From assembly GCA_038363005.1 (NCBI GenBank), contig JBBQBI010000017.1, positions 1 through 64,000 on the forward strand: a stretch of 64,000 nucleotides of DNA, written 5' to 3'. This document shows, piece by piece, positions 54,306-62,479 of this stretch; the first letter of the stretch is position 1; the number at the start of each line of letters is the position of its first letter. The position numbers and the translations under genes are program-made. Under the pieces are notes generated by a model. The model worked only from the letters and a program-made list of their open reading frames with translations. It was not told where the DNA came from and did no database searches. This DNA comes from JAKOWB01 sp038363005 (lineage in GTDB: Bacteria; Pseudomonadota; Alphaproteobacteria; Kiloniellales; JACOMY01).

Positions 54306-54439
54306 GGCATCTTTCGCTAGCAATTGAGGGGAGACACGCCCAGCGGACCCCCACCCGAAAACCCCCGGGAAGACCGCCAGACGCCCCACTCCATCGGGCG
54401 CGCGAGACCGCGCGAATCGCCGCCGGAGCTAGGTCAAGC

Positions 54440-54468
54440 ACTATAGCTTGCGGGTCAGGGAAAACCTA
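54440..54468 (-). promoter_or_regulatory. candidate dnaN promoter
   Basis: On the minus strand TATAGT (54440-54445) is a good -10 box, with a weak -35 about 17 bases upstream. It sits within an inverted repeat, AAGC/GCTT, about 135 bases before dnaN, so dnaN can have its own promoter apart from dnaA. Confidence 0.4.
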
Positions 54469-54498
54469 GCTCCAAGCGAGGGTGGGCCGGGCCCAGGC

Positions 54499-54534
54499 GG
54501 GGCCGGCGTCGGGGCCGGCGTGGGGGCCGGCGTG
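54499..54534 (+). repeat. three tandem 12-bp GC-rich repeats
   Basis: Three units of GGGGCCGGCGT plus C or G lie at 54499-54510, 54511-54522 and 54523-54534. They stand in the non-coding 273 bases between the GT8-like gene and dnaN. The extreme G+C content suggests slippage or a structured 3' region. Confidence 0.75.
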
Positions 54535-54578
54535 GGGGGTAGCGGCGGGGGCGGCGCCGGCGGTCCGCCCCGGCGGCC

Positions 54579-55442
54579 TCAATAGGCGCCCGACTTGTAT
54601 TTCAGCGAGCGTTTCAGCCGCTGGCCGTTGGTCACCTTCAGCTCCTTCTCGCCCTCCTTGGCGCCCACCGTCAGGTGCACGATGCCGAGCGGCAGGAACG
54701 GCGGCACCGGCTCGCACAGCCGGCCGCTCTTGGCGTCGACCACCGGCAGAGCCTGGTGGCAGATCCAGTTCGCCATGGCCGGCAGGAACAGCGAGCGGGC
54801 CGTGGCCCCCTTGCCATAGAGCACGTAGTTCAGCGCCACTTGCTCGGCATAGTAGAAGCTGTCCTTGGCCAGGATGGCGGTCAGCGCCTCGTCCCACAGG
54901 CGCCAGTGCGGCGCGTCGGCCTTCAGCGCGAAGCAGCCGGAGTTGATCGTCGGGTTGGGCGCCAGCAGCTCGGCCGTCCGGCGGTCGAACAGCCGCTCGT
55001 AGAGCTTGAACATGCCCTGCAGCTGCTTGGGACCGTACAGCGAGGGGTAGCTGACATGCACCTCGGGCGTTATGGCGATCAGACCGCTGGCGCCGCCCTT
55101 GAGGTAGAGCGGCACGATGCCTTCCTGCTGCACCCAGAGGTCGGCGTCCATCCAGAGGTAGAGGTCGTAGCCCGGCACCAGGACCGGCAGGTGCGGACGC
55201 AGGCGTTGCGCCGTTGAAAGTACCGGCCGCCCATCGCTGCGCGGCGGCAGGGGATCCAGCGCCGCCTGTCGCGCGGTGGCGCCCTTGGTCACCAGCCAAG
55301 CGCGCTGCTCGGCTGTCAGGCCGACGTCGAGCACGACGATCGGCAGCTCGCGCGAGGAGGCGAAGTCCTTCAGCGAGAGCACCAAGCCCTGCAGCAGGTG
55401 GAAATAGTTGCTGTCGGCGGCGGAAACGACGACGGGTTTCAT
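54579..55442 (-). CDS. GT8-like glycosyltransferase family protein
   Basis: The 287-residue product has the GT-A layout of nucleotide-sugar transferases of the GT8 kind: VVVSAADSNYFHLLQGLVLSLKDF at the start, a DXD metal motif in LYLWMDADLWVQ (about residue 118) and NSGCFALKAD. It has no signal or membrane segment, so it acts in the cytoplasm. Donor and acceptor are unknown. It is inserted between dnaA and dnaN, which are normally adjacent, and is on the same strand. The basic C terminus is RLKRSLKYKSGAY. Confidence 0.8.
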   Translation of the reverse strand: MKPVVVSAADSNYFHLLQGLVLSLKDFASSRELPIVVLDVGLTAEQRAWLVTKGATARQAALDPLPPRSDGRPVLSTAQRLRPHLPVLVPGYDLYLWMDADLWVQQEGIVPLYLKGGASGLIAITPEVHVSYPSLYGPKQLQGMFKLYERLFDRRTAELLAPNPTINSGCFALKADAPHWRLWDEALTAILAKDSFYYAEQVALNYVLYGKGATARSLFLPAMANWICHQALPVVDAKSGRLCEPVPPFLPLGIVHLTVGAKEGEKELKVTNGQRLKRSLKYKSGAY

Positions 55443-55492
55443 GGGACAGCTGTGTAGCGCGCGGCGGCTGGTTTGTCGTGGGTGGCCTGTTG

Positions 55493-55523
55493 GCCCTCTC
55501 CCCTGCGGCGCGGGGGAGAGGGC
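55493..55523 (-). terminator. hairpin downstream of dnaA
   Basis: GCCCTCTCCCC (55493-55503) pairs perfectly with GGGGAGAGGGC (55513-55523), an 11-bp stem with a 9-base loop. It lies 9 bases after the dnaA stop. No T tract follows, so it may be a terminator of the weak kind or a repeat element. Confidence 0.5.
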
Positions 55524-55531
55524 ATGACAGC

Positions 55532-57001
55532 TCAGCCCTCCAGCATCCGGCGCAGCAGGTCGATATCCTCGGCGAAGGAGTTATCCTGCGACTTCAACTC
55601 CTCGACCTTTTTCACAGCGTGCATGACCGTTGTGTGGTCGCGGCCGCCGAACTTGCGGCCGATTTCTGGCAGCGAACGAGAGGTCAACTGCTTGGCCAAG
55701 TACATGGCCACCTGGCGCGGTCGGGCGACGGCACGCGCCCGCCGGGCGGAATGCATCTCGGTGAGCTTGATGTTGAAGTGCTCGGCGACCCGCTTCTGGA
55801 TCTCCTCGATGGTGACCCGCCGGTCGTTGGCGCGCAGCAGGTCGTGCAGCAGCTCCTGCGTGGATTCCAGTGTGATCGAGCGGCCGACCAGCTGGGCGTG
55901 CGCGACGATGCGGTTCAGCGCGCCTTCCAGTTCGCGGACGTTGGCGGTGATCTTGTGCGCCAGGAACTCCAGCACTTTGGGCGGCATGGCGACGCCCATC
56001 TGCTCCGCCTTGGAGGCGAGGATGCCGAGGCGCAGCTCGTAGGTGGTGGGATGGATGTCGGCGACCAGGCCGTAGCCCAGGCGCGAGCGCATGCGCTCCT
56101 CCATCCCTTCCAGGTCGTGCGGGCTCTTGTCGGCGGAGATGATGACCTGGCGGTTCTGGTCGACCAGCGCGTTGAAGGTGTGGAAGAACTCCTCCTGCGT
56201 CGCCTCGCGGCCGGCGATGAACTGCACGTCGTCGATCATCAGCACGTCGACCGAGCGGAACTGCTCCTTGAAGGCCATGGTGTCCTTGGTGCGCAGCGCC
56301 TGGACGAACTGATACATGAACTTCTCGGCCGAGATGTAGATCAGGCGTCGGGCCGGGTTGCGCAGGCGGATCTGCTGCGCGATGGCGTGCATCAGGTGCG
56401 TCTTGCCCAGCCCGACGCCGCCATAGAGGAACAGCGGATTGAAGGGCACTTCCTGTGCCTCGGCGACGCGCCGGGCGGCGGCATAGGCCAGCTCGTTCGG
56501 CTTGCCGACGACGAAGTTGTCAAAGGTGAAGCGCGGATCCAGCGGGGCGGAGATATCGCGGCGCTCCTCGTCCTTGCCGTTGCGCGCCAGCGGGCGCGTC
56601 GGCTGGTCGACGACGGCGCGGGCGACCTGTGGCCGTGCGTCGAGGCCGCGCGTCTCGGACTTGCCGTCGGCTTTCGCCTCGTTGGCTCTGCCGTCGCGCG
56701 GTTCGCTCGGCTTCGGCTTGGGCCGCGCCGGTGGCTGCACCACGATCTCGATGCCGGACAGCGCGCTGTCCTCCTCGGCCCAGAGCTCGCGGATGCGCGC
56801 GGCATAGTTCGACTGTACCCAATCGCGCATGAAGCGGGTCGGCACTGCCATGCGCACCAGCCCGTCGCGTGCGGCCAGCAGCGCCAGTGGCTTCAGCCAG
56901 GAGCGGAAGGCAGCTTCGCCGACTTCGGCGCGCAGACGGCCACGCACACGGGCCCAGGCCTCATCCATCGATTGATCGAATTGCGTGCTGTCGAGTGTCA
57001 T
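55532..57001 (-). CDS. dnaA: chromosomal replication initiator protein DnaA
   Basis: The 489-residue initiator opens the origin and loads the helicase. An N-terminal domain I (about 1-85) is followed by a variable, charged linker (about 86-165). The AAA+ domain has Walker A FLYGGVGLGKTHLMHAI, Walker B VLMIDDVQFIAG and sensor motifs. The C-terminal DNA-binding domain ends with GRKFGGRDHTTVMHAVKKV, the DnaA signature. The ATG at 57001 is preceded by GAGGGG. Confidence 0.97.
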   Translation of the reverse strand: MTLDSTQFDQSMDEAWARVRGRLRAEVGEAAFRSWLKPLALLAARDGLVRMAVPTRFMRDWVQSNYAARIRELWAEEDSALSGIEIVVQPPARPKPKPSEPRDGRANEAKADGKSETRGLDARPQVARAVVDQPTRPLARNGKDEERRDISAPLDPRFTFDNFVVGKPNELAYAAARRVAEAQEVPFNPLFLYGGVGLGKTHLMHAIAQQIRLRNPARRLIYISAEKFMYQFVQALRTKDTMAFKEQFRSVDVLMIDDVQFIAGREATQEEFFHTFNALVDQNRQVIISADKSPHDLEGMEERMRSRLGYGLVADIHPTTYELRLGILASKAEQMGVAMPPKVLEFLAHKITANVRELEGALNRIVAHAQLVGRSITLESTQELLHDLLRANDRRVTIEEIQKRVAEHFNIKLTEMHSARRARAVARPRQVAMYLAKQLTSRSLPEIGRKFGGRDHTTVMHAVKKVEELKSQDNSFAEDIDLLRRMLEG

Positions 57002-57572
57002 GGCGCGCGCCCCTCTGGCCGATCAGAGTGTGGCGAGGCGCGCGACGGCGCCCAAGGAGACCTCACGAATGGCTGACGCCGTTCCAGTCAGTGAGTTTCT
57101 CACTTGCCCCTACTCCAGATTCTATTGCGTTCGAAAGACGGAACCCGCGCCCCCGGGATCCTGGCAGATCACCCCGCCGCGAGGGTCACCCTCCGGCGGA
57201 CGGCCGGTCAGGCCAAACAGCCTGCCGAGACCGTTACGGGTCGCGATGCGTTTCGTCGTCGACTGCTGTTCATCCCCCGCATTCCCTTCTCTTGCAAGTA
57301 ATTGCTCGGTGTTACAACCGATTTATACTTGAATATGCATTGTTTTTATTTGTTGGTCGCCCCTGTCAGCGACGGCTTTACTCTATCCCCAGGGCCGCCT
57401 CGGTGGCAAGCGACTCCTGTGCCACAGTTCGAAGAATCTTCCCGCCGCAAAATGTGAGAAGCGTGCACAACCGCGCACGGCGTGCGCTGGCGCACACCGT
57501 GCTGAAAACTCTAGTCGTCTATTGCCAGTGCGAAGTGCGCTGCCCGGCAATGCGGGGCAGCGCGGTCGCCGC
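57002..57572. other. candidate replication origin and dnaA promoter region
   Basis: This 571-bp gap between dnaA and rpsT holds no gene. It is the longest non-coding stretch in the window. An AT-rich core (about 57293-57360) sits in a GC-rich genome. No exact TTATCCACA box was found; only weak matches such as CTATCCCCA (about 57384) and GTGCACAA (about 57463) are present. The dnaA promoter should lie here on the minus strand. Origin status is inferred from gene context and base composition only. Confidence 0.45.
57473..57495 (-). terminator. self-complementary segment downstream of rpsT
   Basis: GCGCAC (57473-57478) pairs with GTGCGC (57482-57487), and the latter with GCGCAC (57490-57495), so two alternative hairpins share one arm. 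On the minus strand it follows rpsT by about 80 bases and is trailed by TTCTCACATTTT. A terminator or attenuator is possible. Confidence 0.3.
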
Positions 57573-57836
57573 TCAGCCCAGCGTCTTGATGCGCTGCGAC
57601 AGGCGGGAGATTTTACGCGACGCGGTGTTCTTGTGCACCACGCCCTTGGTCACGCCACGCGCGATCGCCGGCTGGGCGTCCTTGAAGGCGGCGGCGGCGG
57701 CGCTCTTGTCGCCGGCGGCGATGGCGCTCTCCACCTTCTTCACGGCGGTGCGGATGCGCGACACGCGCGACCCGTTGATTACCGTCCGGCGCTTGGCGCG
57801 GCGATTGCGCTTTTCGGCGGACTTGTGATTGGCCAT
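57573..57836 (-). CDS. rpsT: 30S ribosomal protein S20
   Basis: The 87-residue, lysine- and arginine-rich protein binds 16S rRNA early in small-subunit assembly. It begins MANHKSAEKRNRRAKRRTVIN and ends KISRLSQRIKTLG, which is diagnostic for S20. The upstream in-frame part (from 57932) does not belong to the family and is not used. Confidence 0.97.
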   Translation of the reverse strand: MANHKSAEKRNRRAKRRTVINGSRVSRIRTAVKKVESAIAAGDKSAAAAAFKDAQPAIARGVTKGVVHKNTASRKISRLSQRIKTLG

Positions 57837-57894
57837 GGACCTGCTCAGCTCATCAAAAGTGTCGGGGACCGCCCTGGCGGTAGGCCATGGCAGA

Positions 57895-57921
57895 GGGGCG
57901 GCGTTATAGCCACGCCGCCCC
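57895..57921 (-). terminator. hairpin between enoyl-CoA hydratase and rpsT
   Basis: GGGGCGGCGT (57895-57904) pairs with ACGCCGCCCC (57912-57921) around TATAGCC, an 10-bp perfect stem 17 bases after the enoyl-CoA hydratase stop. There is no T tract. Confidence 0.45.
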
Positions 57922-57938
57922 CCGCCCGTCAAGCCGGA

Positions 57939-58715
57939 CTAGCGATTGGTGAAGACGGCCTTGCGCTTGGCGGCGAAGGCCTCCATGCCCTCCTTGCGGT
58001 CGTCCAGGGCGAAGGTGGAGTGGAAGGCGCGGCGCTCGAACTTGATGCCCTCGGCCAGCGTGGTCTCCAGCGCGCGGTTGACCGCTTCCTTGCAGATCGC
58101 CACCACCGGCTGGGAAAAGCCGGCGATGGTAGCCGCGGCTTCCATGGCGGTTTCCATCAGCTTGTCGGCCGGCACCAGGCGCGCCACCAGGCCGCAGCGC
58201 TCAGCCTCGGCGGCATCCATCATGCGGCCGGTGAGGCAGAGGTCCATGGCCTTGGCCTTGCCCACGGCGCGGGTCAGGCGCTGGGTTCCGCCGGAGCCGG
58301 GAATGGTGCCCAGGCGGATCTCCGGCTGGCCGAACTTGGCGTTGTCAGCGGCGATGATCATGTCGCACATCATGGCAATCTCGCAGCCGCCGCCCAGTGC
58401 GAAGCCGGCGACCGCGGCGATCACCGGCTTGCGGGTATGGGCCGCGACCTCCCACTTGCCGGTGATGAAATCCTCGCTCAGCACCTGCTGAAAGGTCTTG
58501 TCCTTCATCTCCTTGATGTCGGCGCCGGCCGCGAAGGCCTTTTCCGAACCGGTGACGACGATGGCGCCGACCGCGGGGTCGGCATCGAAGGCCTTCAGGG
58601 AGGCGCCCAGTTCGTCCACCAGCTGGGCGCAGAGTGCATTCAGCGCCTGCGGGCGGTGCAGCGTAATGAGGCCGACGGCCCCCTTGGTCTCGACCAGGAT
58701 CATTTCATGGGCCAT
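57939..58715 (-). CDS. enoyl-CoA hydratase (crotonase family)
   Basis: The 258-residue enzyme hydrates 2-enoyl-CoA in fatty acid beta-oxidation. It shows the crotonase sequence around KAFAAGADIKEMKD (oxyanion loop), AVAGFALGGGCEIAMMCD, and FGQPEIRLGTIPGSGGTQRLTRAVG with the catalytic glutamates (Glu of PEI and a second in the following region). Length is typical of short-chain enzymes. This gene next to rpsT and dnaA is a standard alphaproteobacterial neighbour. Confidence 0.93.
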   Translation of the reverse strand: MAHEMILVETKGAVGLITLHRPQALNALCAQLVDELGASLKAFDADPAVGAIVVTGSEKAFAAGADIKEMKDKTFQQVLSEDFITGKWEVAAHTRKPVIAAVAGFALGGGCEIAMMCDMIIAADNAKFGQPEIRLGTIPGSGGTQRLTRAVGKAKAMDLCLTGRMMDAAEAERCGLVARLVPADKLMETAMEAAATIAGFSQPVVAICKEAVNRALETTLAEGIKFERRAFHSTFALDDRKEGMEAFAAKRKAVFTNR

Positions 58716-58760
58716 GCGGCCGTTCCTCCGTCTCTCTGTCTCTATGTGTAACGGTGTGGT

Positions 58761-59153
58761 TCAGCGCGGCCTCAAGGTGAAGCGCACCAGGGTTCCGCCG
58801 CCTTGGCCGTCGGCCGCTTCGGTCAGCACCGTGACGTCGAGCTGCTCGCCCTCGCGCAGGAAACTCTCGGCCGACAGCGGCTGCCAGCCGAGCTGCGGCA
58901 GGGTGTCGCCATAGAAGCCCTGCACCGCCCGGGCGGTGACCGGACCCTGGGCATAGGCCTCGACGATGCGGCCGCCCGGCTTGTCGAACGCCAGTCCGCG
59001 ATCGACCAGCTCCTCGAGCCCCGGCATCAGCGGCAGATCCTCGATCGCCTCAAGGAATCCCGCGGCCCGCGCGCTGCCACCGGACGGACCGATCAGCAGC
59101 GCCAGCAGCAGCAGGCAGGCCTTCAAGGCACCGCTCATGTCAGGCACGCGCAT
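58761..59153 (-). CDS. small secreted protein of unknown function
   Basis: The 130-residue product has a signal peptide (about 1-31, ending SARA-AGFLEAIEDLP). The mature part shows DLPLMPGLEELVDRGLAFDKPGGRIVEAYAQG (about 38-70), ending LVRFTLRPR. The pattern resembles small proteins that flank enoyl-CoA hydratase and mutM in Rhodospirillales, but no function is known. The start at 59153 is preferred because it yields the signal peptide. Confidence 0.72.
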   Translation of the reverse strand: MRVPDMSGALKACLLLLALLIGPSGGSARAAGFLEAIEDLPLMPGLEELVDRGLAFDKPGGRIVEAYAQGPVTARAVQGFYGDTLPQLGWQPLSAESFLREGEQLDVTVLTEAADGQGGGTLVRFTLRPR

Positions 59154-59167
59154 GGCGGCTACCTTGC

Positions 59168-60001
59168 CTAGCGCTGCCGCAGTGCACAATAGAAAGTGGA
59201 GCGGCCGGACTGCACCAGGCGGCGTATGGCCTTGCCGCAATTGCAACCCGGGCAGGGCTCGCCCTCGCGGTCATAGACCGCCCACTGCTGCGCGAAGTAG
59301 CCCAGCTCGCCGGTCACCTGCACATAGTCGCGCAGGCTGGAGCCGCCGGCGGCGATGGCGCGCGTCAGCACCGACTTGATGGCGCCGGCCAGCCGCTCGG
59401 CCCGCGCGCCCTGCACCGTCATCGCCAGCCGCTTGGGCGAGAGGCCGGCCTCGTAGAGCGCCTCGCTGGCATAGATGTTGCCGACCCCGGCCACCACCGT
59501 CTGGTCCAGGATCGCCGCCTTGATCGGTGTGCGCTTGCCCGCCAGGGCGGCGGCCAGCACCGGGCCGGAGAATTCGTTGCCCAGCGGCTCGGGCCCCAGG
59601 TCGCGCAGCAGCTTGTGGTCCGCCAGGTCAGCCTCGGCCACCAGGTCCAGCATGCCGAAGCGGCGCGCATCGTTGAAGCGGACCTCCAGGCCGTCCTCGG
59701 TGGTGAAGACCACGTGGTCGTGCGTTTCGGCCGGGCGGATCTCTCCCGGCGGCACGATCAGCATGCGCCCGCTCATGCCCAGGTGGCCTAGCAGCACCAG
59801 GCCGCCCTCCAGCCGGATCAGCAGGTACTTCGCCCGCCGCCCGACCGATTCGACGCGCAGTCCGGTCAGGCGTTCTGCCAGTTTTTTCGGCAGCGGCCAG
59901 CGCAGCGCCTTGACCCGTGTCTCCACCTTGACCAGACGGCGGCCCTGCAGCGGCCCGGCCAGGCCACGCGCCACGGTCTCGACTTCAGGAAGTTCGGGCA
60001 T
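59168..60001 (-). CDS. mutM: formamidopyrimidine-DNA glycosylase MutM (Fpg)
   Basis: The 277-residue enzyme removes 8-oxoguanine and cleaves the abasic site. The N terminus MPELPEVETVARGL is diagnostic, with the catalytic Pro and Glu at positions 2-3. GNIYASEALYEAGLSP forms the helix-two-turns-helix region. The C-terminal zinc finger is unusual: CPGCNCGKAI and FYCALRQR, so the usual fourth cysteine (CxxC at the end) is replaced by Arg and an extra cysteine stands in the first cluster. The upstream open frame to 60844 is a shadow. Confidence 0.93.
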   Translation of the reverse strand: MPELPEVETVARGLAGPLQGRRLVKVETRVKALRWPLPKKLAERLTGLRVESVGRRAKYLLIRLEGGLVLLGHLGMSGRMLIVPPGEIRPAETHDHVVFTTEDGLEVRFNDARRFGMLDLVAEADLADHKLLRDLGPEPLGNEFSGPVLAAALAGKRTPIKAAILDQTVVAGVGNIYASEALYEAGLSPKRLAMTVQGARAERLAGAIKSVLTRAIAAGGSSLRDYVQVTGELGYFAQQWAVYDREGEPCPGCNCGKAIRRLVQSGRSTFYCALRQR

Positions 60002-60079
60002 GCGGCGACTCTGGGCTGTGCGGGGGGCAGGGCGCGCAGAGTAGCGCCGCCAATTCCCCAAGGCTATTGTCGCCCCGCC

Positions 60080-60862
60080 ATGACCGAACCCGCGCCCGAG
60101 CCGGCCACCGCGCCGGACGCCCCCGACACCACACACTTCGGCTTCTCCACCGTGCCCACGGCGGAGAAGACCGGGCGCGTGCAGCAGCTCTTCAGCGGCG
60201 TGGCGGCGCGCTACGACCTGATGAACGACCTGATGTCGGGCGGCATCCACCGGCTGTGGAAGCGCCAGCTGCTCGACCGCCTGGCGCCGCGGCCGGGCTG
60301 GCGCGTGCTGGACGTGGCCGGCGGCACCGGCGACATCGCCTTTCGCATCCTCAAGCGCCAGCCGGCGGCCAGCGTGGTGGTCTGCGACCTGACGCCGGAT
60401 ATGCTGGCGGTGGGGCGCGACCGTGCCCTGGACCAGGGCCTGGCGCAGGCCAACCTGACCTGGGTGGCCGGCGATGCCGAGGCGCTGCCGCTGCCCGACC
60501 GCTCGGTCGAGGCCTTCACCATCGCCTTCGGGCTGCGCAACGTGACGCGGCCGGCGGTGGCGCTGGCCGAGGCGCGCCGCGTGCTGAAGCCGGGCGGGCG
60601 CTTCTTCTGCCTGGAGTTCAGCCGCGTGGTGCTGCCGCTGCTCGACCGGCTTTACGACCTCTATTCCTTCCAGGTGCTGCCCTGGCTGGGCCAGGTGGTG
60701 GCCAAGGACCGCGCCAGCTATCAATACTTGGTGGAATCGATCCGCCGCTTCCCGCCGCAGGCCGAGCTGCTGGCCTTGATGGAGCAGGCTGGCCTGGCGC
60801 GGGCCCGGGTGGAGAACCTGACCGGCGGTATCGCCGCGATCCACTCCGGCTGGCGGATCTGA
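60080..60862 (+). CDS. ubiE: ubiquinone/menaquinone biosynthesis C-methyltransferase UbiE
   Basis: The 260-residue enzyme methylates the ring of the ubiquinone precursor. UbiE landmarks are VAARYDLMNDLMSGGIHRLWK, WRVLDVAGGTGDIAFRIL and FGLRNVTRP, then KPGGRFFCLEFSRV. It is followed by ubiB after 5 bases, the usual alphaproteobacterial pairing. The N-terminal ~15 residues are rich in Pro and Ala. Confidence 0.96.
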   Translation: MTEPAPEPATAPDAPDTTHFGFSTVPTAEKTGRVQQLFSGVAARYDLMNDLMSGGIHRLWKRQLLDRLAPRPGWRVLDVAGGTGDIAFRILKRQPAASVVVCDLTPDMLAVGRDRALDQGLAQANLTWVAGDAEALPLPDRSVEAFTIAFGLRNVTRPAVALAEARRVLKPGGRFFCLEFSRVVLPLLDRLYDLYSFQVLPWLGQVVAKDRASYQYLVESIRRFPPQAELLALMEQAGLARARVENLTGGIAAIHSGWRI

Positions 60863-60867
60863 CGCCC

Positions 60868-62424
60868 ATGGGGGTCTTCCTCACCGGTCGCAGCGTCACC
60901 CGCCTGCTCGGCATCGCCCGCATCCTGGCGCGCCACGACGCCGGCGCGGCGCTGGAGGAGATGGGCCTCAGCGGCGGGCCGCTGTTCGTGCTGCGCAGCT
61001 TCTCGCGCCGCAAGGCGCCGGGCCGGCCGGGACAGAAGCTGGCGCGCGCGCTGACCGCGCTGGGCCCCAGCTTCATCAAGCTGGGCCAGTCGCTCTCCAC
61101 CCGTGGCGACCTGCTGGGCGACGAGATCGCCGCCGACCTGTCGCAGCTGCAGGACCATGTCGGCCCCTTCAGCTTCGCCGAGGCGCGCGCCACGCTGGAA
61201 CGCGAGCTGGAAGCGCCGCTGGAGCAGCTCTTCGAGGTGTTCGACGAAAAGCCGATCTCCGCCGCCTCGATGGCGCAGGTGCACTTCGCCACCACGCGCG
61301 AGGAGGATGGCCGTCCCGGCAAGGAAGTCGCCGTCAAGATCCTGCGCCCCGGCATCGAGCTGGCCTTCGAGCGCGACCTCGAACTCTTCAATTGGCTGGC
61401 TGGCCTGGCCGAGCGCACGCAACCCCGGCTGCGCCGCCTGAAACCGCGCGAGATCGTCGCGCTCTTCGCCGAGCAGGTGCGGATGGAGCTGGATCTCCGC
61501 ATCGAGGCCGCCGGCATGTCGGAGATCAACGAGAACTTCGAAGGCGACGAGACCTACAACCTGCCGCGCGTCGACTGGCGCCGCACCGGCAAGCGCGTAC
61601 TGACCATGACGCGCATGCTGGGCACGCCGATGGACGACCGCGATGCCATGCTGGAGGCCGGCCACGACCTGAAGGCCGTGATGCAGAAGGCCTCCACCAT
61701 CTTCTTCCACCAGGTGTTCCGCGACGGCGTGTTCCACGGCGACCAGCACCCCGGCAACATGGGTGTCGACCGCGAGGGCAACATTTTCGCCGTCGACTTC
61801 GGCATCCTCGGCCGGCTGGATCGCAACACGCGCTTCTTCCTGGCCGACATGATGGTGGCGACCCTGCGCGGCGACTACTACCGCTTGGCCGAAGTGCAGG
61901 TGGAGGCCGGATACTTGCCGGTCGGCCGCTCGCTCGACACCTATGCCCAGGCGCTGCGCAGCGTCTGCGAGCCGATCGTCGGCCGGCCGCTGAACGAGAT
62001 CTCCTTCGCCAAGCTGCTGCAGCAGCTCTTCTCGCTGACCGAATCCTTCCAGATGCAGGTGCAGCCGCAGCTGCTGCTGCTGCAAAAGAACATGATGATG
62101 GCCGAGGGCATCAGCCGGAAGCTGACCCCGGACCTCAACATCTGGCAGATGTCGCAGCCGCTGATCGAGCAGTGGATCCGCGAGAACCGCGGCCCCGCGG
62201 CGCGCGTTGGCCAGACCGGCCGCGACCTGCAGCGCATCATGAGCCGCGTGCCGCAGTTCCTCACCGACCTTGAGGCAGTGATGGGCGAGTTGCGGACCGG
62301 CGGCCTGAAGCTGCACCCGCAGACCCTGGAGCGCCTGGAGCGCCAGCGCGGACGTGGCCTGGCCTGGCTTGCCGTCGGCCTGTCGCTTTCTGCATTGGTG
62401 CTGGCAGTCATCGCCGTCTTGTAA
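60868..62424 (+). CDS. ubiB: ubiquinone biosynthesis accessory protein kinase-like UbiB
   Basis: The 518-residue protein is an atypical kinase-like protein needed for ubiquinone synthesis. It has the ABC1/ADCK core: KxGQ-type FIKLGQSLSTRGDLL, ISAASMAQVH, VAVKILRPGIELAF, HGDQHPGNMGV and AVDFGILGRL. The C terminus holds a hydrophobic helix, LAWLAVGLSLSALVLAVIAVL (given as region about 498-518), that anchors it to the inner membrane. The frame is open over ubiE but the family starts at MGVFLTGRS. Confidence 0.95.
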   Translation: MGVFLTGRSVTRLLGIARILARHDAGAALEEMGLSGGPLFVLRSFSRRKAPGRPGQKLARALTALGPSFIKLGQSLSTRGDLLGDEIAADLSQLQDHVGPFSFAEARATLERELEAPLEQLFEVFDEKPISAASMAQVHFATTREEDGRPGKEVAVKILRPGIELAFERDLELFNWLAGLAERTQPRLRRLKPREIVALFAEQVRMELDLRIEAAGMSEINENFEGDETYNLPRVDWRRTGKRVLTMTRMLGTPMDDRDAMLEAGHDLKAVMQKASTIFFHQVFRDGVFHGDQHPGNMGVDREGNIFAVDFGILGRLDRNTRFFLADMMVATLRGDYYRLAEVQVEAGYLPVGRSLDTYAQALRSVCEPIVGRPLNEISFAKLLQQLFSLTESFQMQVQPQLLLLQKNMMMAEGISRKLTPDLNIWQMSQPLIEQWIRENRGPAARVGQTGRDLQRIMSRVPQFLTDLEAVMGELRTGGLKLHPQTLERLERQRGRGLAWLAVGLSLSALVLAVIAVL

Positions 62425-62479
62425 CGCCCGGGTGGAAGGCTCTAGGCTCGCCCCACAATTCCTCACGCGGGACCGTGAA

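Noticed and set aside
54466..55299. Alternative frame over the GT8-like gene and the tandem repeats
   Set aside because: It is Gly/Ala/Arg-rich without motifs, while the other frame has a DXD motif and a proper GT-A start.
60004..60844. Extension of the mutM frame to 60844
   Set aside because: It is antisense to ubiE; MutM must begin with MPELPE for catalysis, which fixes the start at 60001.
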